Shown: piece by piece, positions 1 to 7,350 of the stretch
Numbering within the stretch: the stretch's first letter is position 1
Layout of the letters: every line of letters begins with the position of its first letter
NCBI GenBank assembly: GCA_002898855.1
Contig: BEIR01000039.1
Coordinates: 1 to 8,500, forward strand
Length of the DNA: 8,500 nt
Source of the DNA: a bacterium HR41
Lineage (GTDB): Bacteria; Actinomycetota; Thermoleophilia; Solirubrobacterales; Thermoleophilaceae
Direction: 5' to 3'
Position numbers and translations under genes: made by a program
Notes under the pieces: model-generated
Seen by the model: only the letters and a program-made list of their open reading frames with translations
Database searches by the model: none
What the model was told of the DNA's origin: nothing

Positions 1-15
1 GCGGTTGGAGGAAGC

Positions 16-22
16 TTTTTTT
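16..22 (+). other. Run of seven T at the window edge
   Basis: Seven consecutive T stand out in this GC-rich sequence. They could be the U-tract of an intrinsic terminator for a + strand gene left of the window, but the 15 bases before them do not form a hairpin by themselves, so any stem would lie largely outside. On the - strand the run reads as A, so it cannot be a U-tract terminator for the gene at 45-404. Nothing else is recognisable in positions 1-44. Confidence 0.2.
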
Positions 23-44
23 CTTGTTCGGGCGGCGAGTACAG

Positions 45-404
45 TCAGCCGCTCGGCGCAGCGCTGTAGCGGGTGCGCCAGTGGACGATCGCGGCGACGA
101 TCGCGGCCACCGCAAACAGGGCGGCCGGACCGAGCGCGCCGCTCGTAGCGAAGGCGAGCGCCGCGGCCGCGAGCCCGAGCGCAAGACCGCGGTCGTAGGC
201 GGCCTGAGCCCGCAGCGAGAGGCCACCGCGGCCCGCTTCGGCGCCGCTGCCGCCGAGCGCGACAGCGATCGCGCCCGCCACGGCGCCGGTCACCGCAGCG
301 GCGGCGCCAAGACCGAGCACGAGCGGCAGTACCACAAGCGCGGTACCGCTCACGAACAACGCTGCGGCGCGGAAACCCAGGCTGTTGCTCGCTGCGCTCG
401 TCAT
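45..404 (-). CDS. Small multi-spanning membrane protein, function unknown
   Basis: This 119-residue protein is not one I recognise. It is very rich in Ala, Gly, Leu and Val. Likely membrane segments lie at about residues 11-32, 33-52, 73-88 and 91-108, with a short polar loop at 53-72 containing an Arg/Gln/Tyr/Asp patch (RAQAAYDRG). The four segments form two helical hairpins. There is no obvious cleavable signal peptide, cysteine or catalytic motif. The ATG at 404-402 has no Shine-Dalgarno sequence, but a TAnnnT hexamer lies 10 nt before it. The gene is divergent from tlyA, and a perfect CRP-type palindrome lies about 45 bp upstream of the ATG. I accept it as a real gene because the hydrophobic segmentation is coherent and the upstream region looks like a promoter; the overlapping + strand frame at 24-425 encodes an Arg-rich, structureless product. 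No function can be assigned; a role in the envelope is only inference. Confidence 0.7.
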   Translation of the reverse strand: MTSAASNSLGFRAAALFVSGTALVVLPLVLGLGAAAAVTGAVAGAIAVALGGSGAEAGRGGLSLRAQAAYDRGLALGLAAAALAFATSGALGPAALFAVAAIVAAIVHWRTRYSAAPSG

Positions 405-414
405 CGCTACCGGG

Positions 415-420
415 AAGGTA
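415..420 (-). promoter_or_regulatory. Putative -10 element of the small membrane-protein gene
   Basis: Read on the - strand this is TACCTT, which fits the TAnnnT pattern of -10 elements. Six nucleotides further is an A (position 408), a good transcription start, leaving a leader of only four bases (AGCG) before the ATG. No -35 hexamer is visible at normal spacing, consistent with an activator-dependent promoter. This is inferred from pattern alone. Confidence 0.4.
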
Positions 421-440
421 GGTGAGACACGAGAGGCGAT

Positions 441-458
441 GTGTGAACTTGCTCACAC
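441..458. promoter_or_regulatory. CRP/GlxR-type operator (TGTGA-N6-TCACA)
   Basis: GTGTGA and TCACAC form a perfect 6-bp inverted repeat around a 6-bp spacer. The core TGTGA-N6-TCACA at 442-457 is the exact consensus for cAMP-receptor-family regulators, shared by E. coli CRP and actinobacterial GlxR/Rv3676. The dyad centre lies at 449.5. If the - strand transcript starts at A408, as the -10 hexamer suggests, the centre sits at -41.5, the classical class II activation position. Relative to tlyA it would be near -110. The motif is seen directly; the identity of the bound protein is inference. Confidence 0.6.
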
Positions 459-467
459 TTGGTGAGC
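451..467. repeat. Inverted repeat GCTCAC-N5-GTGAGC
   Basis: A second perfect 6-bp dyad with a 5-nt spacer overlaps the right half of the CRP-type palindrome and shares its TCAC. It may be a second, competing operator or simply a consequence of the repeated GTGAG/CTCAC words here; GGTGAG also occurs at 421-426. Confidence 0.35.
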
Positions 468-492
468 GGGTGCCACACCGGTGCGGGGTGGC

Positions 493-513
493 GCCGGCTC
501 GGCTTCGGCCGGC
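493..513. repeat. GC-rich hairpin with a TTCG loop upstream of tlyA
   Basis: GCCGGC occurs at 493-498 and again at 508-513, and the word is self-complementary, so the two copies can pair. Inside, CGGC (500-503), TTCG (504-507) and GCCG (508-511) form an alternative small stem closed by the stable C(UUCG)G tetraloop. It has no U-tract and lies upstream of the inferred tlyA transcription start, so a role in tlyA mRNA is unlikely. It could be a DNA-level element or chance in GC-rich sequence. Confidence 0.3.
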
Positions 514-547
514 TCAGACTCGGCGCGAGCTCCGCTCGAGGCACGGA

Positions 548-553
548 TAGGCT
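548..553 (+). promoter_or_regulatory. Putative -10 element of a leaderless tlyA promoter
   Basis: TAGGCT matches TAnnnT and is followed by exactly six bases and then the GTG start at 560. A transcript starting seven bases after the hexamer would begin at the GTG itself. No Shine-Dalgarno-like purine run lies between the hexamer and the start, and no clear -35 hexamer is visible. Leaderless mRNAs of this form are common in actinobacteria. Confidence 0.5.
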
Positions 554-559
554 GGCGCC

Positions 560-1405
560 GTGCCGCGCACCAAGCGAAAGGTGAGGCTCGACGTGCTGCT
601 GTGCGAACGCGGACTTTTTCCCTCGCGATCGCGCGCTGCGGCAGCCGTGATGGCCGGCGAGGTGCTTGTGGGCCGCGAACGTGCGCGCGCCGAGAAACCC
701 GGTCAGCAGGTAGCGGTCGACACGCCCGTCGACGTCGTCGCCCGCCGTCGCTTCGTTTCTCGCGGGGGAGAGAAGCTCGAGCACGCGCTCGCCGCCAGCG
801 CTACCGAGGTGGCTGGGCGCCGCGCGCTCGACGTGGGGTCGGCTACCGGCGGCTTCACCGACTGTCTTCTGCAGCGCGGCGCCGCGCACGTCGTCGCGGT
901 CGACGTCGGCCGCGGTCTGCTCGACCAGCGGCTGCGCCGTGACCCGCGCGTCACCCTGCTCGAGCGCACGAACGCGCGTGAGCTTGCGCCGGGACTGCTT
1001 CCCTACCGCCCGGACCTCGTGGCTGTCGACGTGTCGTTCATCTCGCTGCGCAAGGTCCTGCCTGCGGTCATCGCGTGCACAGCCGACCGATTCGACTGCT
1101 TCGCGCTCGTGAAACCGCAGTTCGAGCTCGGGCCGGGCGAGGCGCCGGGCGGGGTCGTGCGCGAGCGTGCGGCGCGTTTGCGCGCGCTCGCCGCTGTCGC
1201 GCGCTTCGCCCGCGATGAGCTCGGGCTCGCTGTGCTCGGCTTCTATCCGAGCGGTCTGCCCGGACCGTCGGGGAACCGCGAAACCTTCGTGCACCTTGCC
1301 GAGGGAGGGCGTCACGCGGCCCTCGACGACGGCGCCAGCGAGCGTGCGGCAGCGGCGGCAGAGGACCTCTGGGAGGCGCTCCTCGTGGAGGTGCGACGAC
1401 GGTGA
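560..1405 (+). CDS. tlyA: TlyA family rRNA 2'-O-ribose methyltransferase
   Basis: The 281-residue product has an N-terminal S4 RNA-binding domain (about 8-65) and an FtsJ/RrmJ-like methyltransferase domain (about 66-275). The linker signature VSRGGEKL is at 66-73, and the SAM-binding loop DVGSATGGFTD at 91-101. K72, D157 (VDVSF), K185 (LVKPQFE) and E241 (NRETF) fit the catalytic K-D-K-E set and are offset by three from the M. tuberculosis positions I remember (K69, D154, K182, E238). In mycobacteria TlyA uses S-adenosylmethionine to methylate 16S rRNA C1409 and 23S rRNA C1920 and determines capreomycin susceptibility; its older name, haemolysin, is probably misleading. Length is normal for the family. 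The GTG at 560 is chosen because the S4 domain starts at once and a -10-like hexamer lies six bases upstream. The stop overlaps the nadK start, so the two genes are almost certainly cotranscribed. Confidence 0.95.
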   Translation: MPRTKRKVRLDVLLCERGLFPSRSRAAAAVMAGEVLVGRERARAEKPGQQVAVDTPVDVVARRRFVSRGGEKLEHALAASATEVAGRRALDVGSATGGFTDCLLQRGAAHVVAVDVGRGLLDQRLRRDPRVTLLERTNARELAPGLLPYRPDLVAVDVSFISLRKVLPAVIACTADRFDCFALVKPQFELGPGEAPGGVVRERAARLRALAAVARFARDELGLAVLGFYPSGLPGPSGNRETFVHLAEGGRHAALDDGASERAAAAAEDLWEALLVEVRRR

Positions 1406-2280
1406 GCCCCGCTGGTGGCGCCGCGCCCAGCCGCCCACGGACGCTGACCGTGTTCACGCGCCGCAACCCCGAGCGCACCTCGGCCGCTTTGCGGCGCCTC
1501 ATCGCGGCTGCGCACGAGCGCGGCGTAGTGGTACAGCTGCCGGCCGAGGAGTTACGCAAACACGGCCTCGAGCCGGGTTGCGACGGGGTCAGAGAAGCTG
1601 CGCCGGACGCCGATTGCGACGTCGCCGTGGCACTGGGCGGCGACGGGACGATCCTGCACGCGCTCCGCACGTTCGCAGGTCGCGGCGTGCCTGTGTTTGC
1701 GATCAACTTTGGGGCGATCGGCTTTCTAGCCACGATCGAAGGCGACGACCTCGACGAGGGTCTGGACCGCCTGCTCGCCGGCCGCTTCGATGTCCTCGCG
1801 CTCCCCGCTCTGCGCCTCGCCGGGCCGGGCAATCTGCTCGCTGTCAACGACGTCGCGGTGCATCGCAAGCCGGGCGGCCGCGTCGCCGAGCTCGCCTATT
1901 TCGTCGCCGGCGAGGAGCTCGGCGAAGTGCGTTGCGACGGCCTCGTCGTCGCGACGCCGGCGGGCTCCACGGGGTACAACCTCGCTAACGGCGGACCCGT
2001 TCTCGCCTGGGGCGTCGAGGGTTTCGTGGTGTCGTTCATCGCGCCGCATACCCTCACTGCGCGCGCTCTGGTCGTCGCTCCGCAAGACGAGCTCGAGATC
2101 GTCAACCGCTCGGGCGAGGAAGCGGTCGACGTCGTTCTCGACGGGCGCACCGTCCGCACCCTCGAGCCGAACGAGCGGCTGCCGCTGCGCTACGAGCGCG
2201 CCCAAGCGCTGCTTGCGCAGCTCCCCGGGGCGTCGTTCTATGCCCGCCTGCGCGGCAAGTTCGGGCTGCTGGCGAGCTGA
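1402..2280 (+). CDS. nadK: NAD kinase
   Basis: The 292-residue protein phosphorylates NAD to NADP in the cytoplasm, using ATP or, in many actinobacteria, polyphosphate. The diagnostic GGDGT motif is at 79-83 within ALGGDGTILHA. It is followed by NFGAIGFL at 102-109, ND at 149-150 and the NAD-binding segment CDGLVVATPAGSTGYNLA at 178-195, then APHTL at 214-218. These are the standard conserved blocks in order, and length is normal. The GTG start lies inside the tlyA stop (GTGA overlap) and is preceded within tlyA by GGAGG at 1387-1391, ten bases upstream, a good ribosome-binding site. Coupling to tlyA and proximity to recN reproduce the actinobacterial tlyA-nadK-recN order. The first 13 residues are low-complexity and probably disordered. 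The symbol ppnK is also used. Confidence 0.96.
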   Translation: MSPAGGAAPSRPRTLTVFTRRNPERTSAALRRLIAAAHERGVVVQLPAEELRKHGLEPGCDGVREAAPDADCDVAVALGGDGTILHALRTFAGRGVPVFAINFGAIGFLATIEGDDLDEGLDRLLAGRFDVLALPALRLAGPGNLLAVNDVAVHRKPGGRVAELAYFVAGEELGEVRCDGLVVATPAGSTGYNLANGGPVLAWGVEGFVVSFIAPHTLTARALVVAPQDELEIVNRSGEEAVDVVLDGRTVRTLEPNERLPLRYERAQALLAQLPGASFYARLRGKFGLLAS

Positions 2281-2292
2281 GCCTGATCCTCG

Positions 2293-2317
2293 GCGGCGAT
2301 TCCTGCCGCGGGTTTTT
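2293..2317 (+). terminator. Weak hairpin plus T-run between nadK and recN
   Basis: GCGGC (2293-2297) can pair with GCCGC (2305-2309) around a 7-nt loop, followed by GGG and five T (2313-2317). A second small stem, TCCGC with GCGGA (2322-2326 and 2333-2337), follows. The first resembles a weak intrinsic terminator, but the stem is only 5 bp and three G separate it from the T-run, so partial attenuation or no function are equally possible. I see no clear SOS-box or other promoter in this 89-bp gap. Confidence 0.3.
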
Positions 2318-2369
2318 CGCGTCCGCAAGGGGGCGGATTCGTCCGGCCGGGCTGCTACGAGAGGGGGAC

Positions 2370-4052
2370 GTGATCACGCTCCTGCGGATCGAGAACCTGA
2401 TGCTCGTCGAGCGCGCCGAACTCGAGCTCGCTCCCGGGCTGAACGTCGTGACGGGCGAGAGCGGCGCTGGCAAGTCGATCCTCCTGCACGGGCTCGAACT
2501 GGTGTTGGGCGTGCGCCCGCGGCGCGACTGCGTCCGCAGCGGTGCCCGGGAAGCATGGGTGGAGGCCGCTTTCGCGGTGCCCGACGAGGTGCTCGCGGAC
2601 GGCGACGAAGTGCTCGAGCGCGCCCGTGCTGCGCTCGCCGACCAGGGCGAACTGATCCTCGCCCGCCGCGTCGGCGATGACGGTCGCACGCGCGCGTACC
2701 TGAATGGTCGGCTGGTGCCGGTGTCCGAGCTGCGCGCGGTGGGCGAGCGGCTGATCGCCTTCGTCGCCCAGCACGAGCACCGCCGTTTGGCCGCGCCGCG
2801 AGCACAGCTTGATCTGCTCGACCGCTACGCGGGCCGTGACCATCTGGCGCTGCGCCGGCGGGCGAGCGAGCTGTACGCGGAGCTGCGTGCCGCGCGCGAG
2901 CGTCTCGCCGAGCTCGCCGCAAGCGCCGCCACACGCGCGCGCGAGATCGACCTGTTGCGCTTCGAGCTCGACGAGATCGAACAGTTGGCGCCGAGCGCGG
3001 AAGAGGAGCGTCAGCTGCGCACCGAGCGCGAGCGCCTGCGCCGCGCCGGCGAGCTGCAAGCGGCGGCCGTGGCGTGCGCAAGTGCGCTCGCCAGTGAAGA
3101 CGCTGACAACGTCGGGTTGCGCGAGCTCGCTGGCGCCGCCGAGCCGCTCGCGGCCGCCGTGCGTGGCAGCGACCCCGAGCTCGACGCTTTGCTCGAGCGC
3201 TTCACGGCGCTCGCGATCGAAGCGCAGGACCTGGCGGGCGAGCTGCGTCGCTATGCGTCGGCGATCGAGAGCGATCCTGCTCGCCTCGAGCAGATTGAGA
3301 GCCGCCTCGCCGATTACGAACGCGTGCTGCGCAAACACGGTGGCTCGGTAGAGGCCGCGCTAGCGCACGCCGAGCACTGCCGTCGGCGCCTCGAGGAGCT
3401 CGAATCCCTAGACGAGTCCCTAGGGGCGGCCGAACGTGCAGTCGCCGATCGCGAGCGTCGCTTCGAAGAGCTCTGCGCGCAGCTGTCGGCGCGGCGTGCC
3501 GCCTGTGCCGCCGAGCTCGCGGCGGCGGTCGAGAGCGAGCTCCACGCACTCGCTCTGCCCGAGGCGCGCTTCGTCGTCGGGGTCGGCGCCGCGCGCGAAC
3601 CTGGTCCCACCGGAAGCGACGAGGTCGAGTTCGCGCTCGCCGCCAACCCCGGCATGCCGCCCGCGGCACTGCGTGACGCCGCTTCCGGAGGCGAGCTGGC
3701 ACGCGTGACATTGGCGTTGGCGGCGGTCGCCGGCGTCGGTTCGATACCGACGGTCGTCTTCGACGAGATCGACGCTGGCGTCGGCGGTCACACAGCCCAC
3801 GCAGTCGGCGAGCGCCTGGCGCGCGTCGCCACGCAGGCGCAGGTGCTCTGCGTCACGCACCTACCCCAGGTCGCCGCACGCGCCGACGCGCACTTCCGCG
3901 TCAGCAAGCAGGTGACAGCCGGGCGTGCGGTCAGTCACGTCGAGACGCTCGCGGACGAAGAGGTGGTCGGCGAGCTCTGCCGGATGCTCGGTGCCGACGC
4001 CGGCGACCGCGGCGCGCGCGACCACGCCCAGGCGCTGCGCCGCGCCGCCTAA
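2370..4052 (+). CDS. recN: DNA repair ATPase RecN (SMC-like)
   Basis: RecN is a cytoplasmic SMC-like ATPase that acts early at DNA double-strand breaks and helps RecA-dependent repair. The 560-residue product begins directly with the ATPase head (ITLLRIENLMLVERAELEL), with Walker A GESGAGKS at 29-36. A conserved GQ-type segment FVAQHEHRRL lies at 131-140. Two charged, Ala/Glu/Arg-rich coiled-coil arms lie at about 155-235 and 300-390. The C-terminal head half carries the ABC signature ASGGELARV at 438-446, Walker B TVVFDEIDAGVGG at 461-473 and the switch VTHLPQVAA at 495-503. All ATPase motifs are intact, and length is typical (about 550-590). The GTG start is supported by the purine-rich GAGGGGG at 2361-2367. 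Gene position after nadK is the usual actinobacterial one. Whether recN has its own promoter is unclear; no LexA-like GAAC-N4-GTTC palindrome is visible upstream. Confidence 0.96.
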   Translation: MITLLRIENLMLVERAELELAPGLNVVTGESGAGKSILLHGLELVLGVRPRRDCVRSGAREAWVEAAFAVPDEVLADGDEVLERARAALADQGELILARRVGDDGRTRAYLNGRLVPVSELRAVGERLIAFVAQHEHRRLAAPRAQLDLLDRYAGRDHLALRRRASELYAELRAARERLAELAASAATRAREIDLLRFELDEIEQLAPSAEEERQLRTERERLRRAGELQAAAVACASALASEDADNVGLRELAGAAEPLAAAVRGSDPELDALLERFTALAIEAQDLAGELRRYASAIESDPARLEQIESRLADYERVLRKHGGSVEAALAHAEHCRRRLEELESLDESLGAAERAVADRERRFEELCAQLSARRAACAAELAAAVESELHALALPEARFVVGVGAAREPGPTGSDEVEFALAANPGMPPAALRDAASGGELARVTLALAAVAGVGSIPTVVFDEIDAGVGGHTAHAVGERLARVATQAQVLCVTHLPQVAARADAHFRVSKQVTAGRAVSHVETLADEEVVGELCRMLGADAGDRGARDHAQALRRAA

Positions 4053-4059
4053 CTGGCAG

Positions 4060-4076
4060 CCCGGCGAACCGCCGGG
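4060..4076. terminator. 7-bp hairpin without U-tract between recN and pyrG
   Basis: CCCGGCG (4060-4066) and CGCCGGG (4070-4076) pair perfectly around a 3-nt AAC loop, eight bases after the recN stop. No T-run follows. Such short GC stems without U-tract have been proposed as terminators in actinobacteria. Here the stem also covers the region where a -35 element for the pyrG promoter would lie, so it could act on either process. The structure is seen; the function is inferred. Confidence 0.4.
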
Positions 4077-4084
4077 GCCGGCTC

Positions 4085-4090
4085 TAGACT
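4085..4090 (+). promoter_or_regulatory. Putative -10 element of a leaderless pyrG promoter
   Basis: TAGACT fits TAnnnT and is followed by seven bases and the GTG start at 4098, so transcription would begin at or beside the start codon. There is no Shine-Dalgarno sequence in the gap. The arrangement closely repeats the one before tlyA (TAGGCT, six bases, GTG). A leaderless transcript would leave no room for the 5' attenuator that controls pyrG in Bacillus. Confidence 0.5.
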
Positions 4091-4097
4091 CGGCGAC

Positions 4098-5813
<1,716 letters not shown>

Positions 5814-5816
5814 TCG

Positions 5817-6356
5817 GTGGCATTCGAGCGCGTCGCCTCCGAGGTCGTCTGGCGCGGGCGGATAGCCACCGTCCGCATCGACCGCTTCCGGCACGACGAC
5901 ACCGGCGAGGTCGTCGAGCGCGAAGTCGTCGCCCATCCCGGCGCGGTGGCGGTGCTCGCGGTCGACGGCGGCACGATCTATCTGGTCCGGCAGCCACGCG
6001 AAGCGGTCGGCGCCCAGTCGCTGCTCGAGCTGCCAGCGGGCAAGCTCGATGGGCCCGACCGCGACCCGCTGCGCACCGCCCAGCGCGAGCTCGCGGAGGA
6101 GATCGGCAAAGGCGCACGCCGCTGGAAGCGGCTCGCGAGCTTCTACACGTCGCCCGGGTTCGCCGACGAGGAGGTCCACCTCTTCTACGCCAGCGAGCTC
6201 TTCGACTCCGAAGCCGAGAGCGACGAAGAGGAGCGCATCGAAGTCGTTCCCTGGCCGCTCGACGACCTCGACGCCGCGATTGCCCAGTGCGTCGACGCCA
6301 AGAGCCTCGTCGGGCTGTTGTGGCTGCGCCGTGAGCAGCTCCTCGCTGGCAGCTGA
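5817..6356 (+). CDS. NUDIX hydrolase, ADP-ribose pyrophosphatase type
   Basis: This 179-residue protein belongs to the ADP-ribose pyrophosphatase branch of NUDIX hydrolases, which cleave ADP-ribose to AMP and ribose 5-phosphate. Features are an N-terminal strand-rich region (1-40), PGAVAVLAV at 41-49, VRQPREAVGAQSLLELPAG at 57-75, and a Nudix box from G75 to G97. Its metal-binding core RELAEEIG (90-97) is intact. SPGFADE at 112-118 supplies the family's SPG block, with P113 sixteen residues after the box, the spacing known for ADP-ribose hydrolases, and the catalytic-loop Glu (E118/E119). The first Glu of the box is missing: the segment reads DGPDRDPLRTAQ, with R82 where Glu is expected and one extra residue before it. 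The GTG start has GGAG nine bases upstream (5804-5807) inside pyrG. The M. tuberculosis counterpart in the same place is Rv1700. Other nucleoside diphosphate sugars are possible substrates. Confidence 0.9.
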   Translation: MAFERVASEVVWRGRIATVRIDRFRHDDTGEVVEREVVAHPGAVAVLAVDGGTIYLVRQPREAVGAQSLLELPAGKLDGPDRDPLRTAQRELAEEIGKGARRWKRLASFYTSPGFADEEVHLFYASELFDSEAESDEEERIEVVPWPLDDLDAAIAQCVDAKSLVGLLWLRREQLLAGS

Positions 6357-7341
6357 ACGCAGGGGGCGGGGCGGTGGCGACGCGCCCGCGGGCGAACGGC
6401 CCCGGCACGAGTCGCTGGTCCTCGACTTCCTCGCGCACCTCGAGTTCGACCGCGGTCTCGCACACAACACGTTGGCGTCGTACCGCGTCGACCTGCTGCA
6501 GTGGGGGGCCTTCCTGGCCCGGCGCCGTCGCCACGCGTTCGATGCGCGGCCGGGCGACTTGCAGGACTTTCTTGCCGAGCTTGGGGCGCAACCGGCGACG
6601 CTGCGCCGAAAGGCGGCGGCGCTGCGCGCCTTCTACCGCTTCCTGCGTGCCGAGGACCTGATCACCGACGATCCGACCGCGGCGCTGCGCGCCCCCCGGC
6701 GCCCGCGCCGTTTGCCGACAGCGCTTCGTCGCGACGAGGTCGAGCGGCTGCTCGCCGCCCCCCGCGGGCGCGACCCGCTCGCGTTGCGCGACCGTGCGCT
6801 GCTCGAGCTCTTGTACGCGTCGGGGTTGCGCGCCTCCGAGGCCTCGGCGCTCGACATCGGCGACGTCGACTTCGACGAGGCGCTCGTTCGCGTGCGCGGA
6901 AAAGGGGGCAAAGAGCGGCTCGTGCCGGTCGGGCACGCGGCGCAGACCGCTCTCGCCGCGTGGCTGCGCGACGGCCGCCCGCCGCTGGCCGCCAAGCGCG
7001 CAGGGGAGCGGGCGCTTTTCGTGAACGCCCGTGGCCGGCGCCTCGGCCGTCAGGGCGTGTGGACCGTGGTGCGCCGCCACGCCCGGGCCGCCGGGCTCGA
7101 CCGGCGCTTCGGTCCCCACACGCTGCGCCACACCTTCGCCACGCACCTGCTCGCGGGCGGGTGCGATCTGCGAACCGTCCAGGAGCTTCTCGGCCACGCC
7201 GACGTGACCACGACGCAGGTCTACACCCACCTCGCGGCCGATCGCCTGCGCGACGACTACTTCCGCGCGCACCCCCGCGCCACGTTCGCTGCCGGAGGCG
7301 TAACGGATGGCGCTACGGAAGAAGACGAAGAGGCGAGGTGA
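6331..7341 (+). CDS. xerD: Tyrosine site-specific recombinase XerC/XerD
   Basis: This tyrosine recombinase presumably resolves chromosome dimers at the dif site. From the GTG at 6331 it has 336 residues. The N-terminal SAM-like DNA-binding domain (about 27-110) carries LVLDFLAHLEFDRGLAHNT. The catalytic domain (about 130-310) has a full active site: R167 (ASGLRASE), K191 (RGKGGKE), H263 and R266 (PHTLRHTF), H289 (LLGHAD) and the nucleophile Y298 (QVYTH). The extent is that of a housekeeping Xer protein rather than a phage integrase, and no att-like repeats surround it. The start is uncertain. GTG 6331 is the only ATG/GTG/TTG in frame near the expected N-terminus; it overlaps the NUDIX gene by 26 bp, has no ribosome-binding site and adds about 25 Gly/Arg-rich residues. 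A much better signal (AGGGGG at 6361-6366 before GTG 6374) is in another frame. The mycobacterial gene in this position is called xerD, but XerC versus XerD cannot be settled here. Confidence 0.9.
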   Translation: MSSSSLAAERRGRGGGDAPAGERPRHESLVLDFLAHLEFDRGLAHNTLASYRVDLLQWGAFLARRRRHAFDARPGDLQDFLAELGAQPATLRRKAAALRAFYRFLRAEDLITDDPTAALRAPRRPRRLPTALRRDEVERLLAAPRGRDPLALRDRALLELLYASGLRASEASALDIGDVDFDEALVRVRGKGGKERLVPVGHAAQTALAAWLRDGRPPLAAKRAGERALFVNARGRRLGRQGVWTVVRRHARAAGLDRRFGPHTLRHTFATHLLAGGCDLRTVQELLGHADVTTTQVYTHLAADRLRDDYFRAHPRATFAAGGVTDGATEEDEEAR

Positions 7342-7350
7342 GCTAGCAGG

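Noticed and set aside
85..107. Tandem 11-base repeat ACGATCGCGGC with a 12-base period
   Set aside because: It lies within the membrane-protein gene and encodes the Ala/Ile/Val repeat of a hydrophobic helix, so no separate element is needed.
407..1438. 343-codon open frame on the - strand, antisense to tlyA
   Set aside because: tlyA has all its motifs, and the antisense product is His/Arg-rich with no recognisable fold. It would also cover the promoter region.
2355..3338. 327-codon - strand open frame and several shorter ones opposite recN
   Set aside because: They are mirror frames of the coiled-coil coding region, whose biased composition keeps antisense frames open.
3408..3425. Repeated TCCCTAG words and a CCTAGG palindrome inside recN
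   Set aside because: They encode the repeated Glu-Ser-Leu words of the coiled coil; a short chance repeat.
6374..6661. 95-codon frame with an ideal ribosome-binding site at 6361-6366
   Set aside because: The product is Ser/Thr/Arg-rich with no homology signal and lies in the wrong frame over the Xer N-terminal domain. The start signal itself is kept as a finding about the xer start.
6331..7341. Possible integrase of a mobile element
   Set aside because: The neighbours are core genes in conserved order, there are no att-like direct repeats or tRNA, and the protein has the size and motifs of a housekeeping Xer recombinase.
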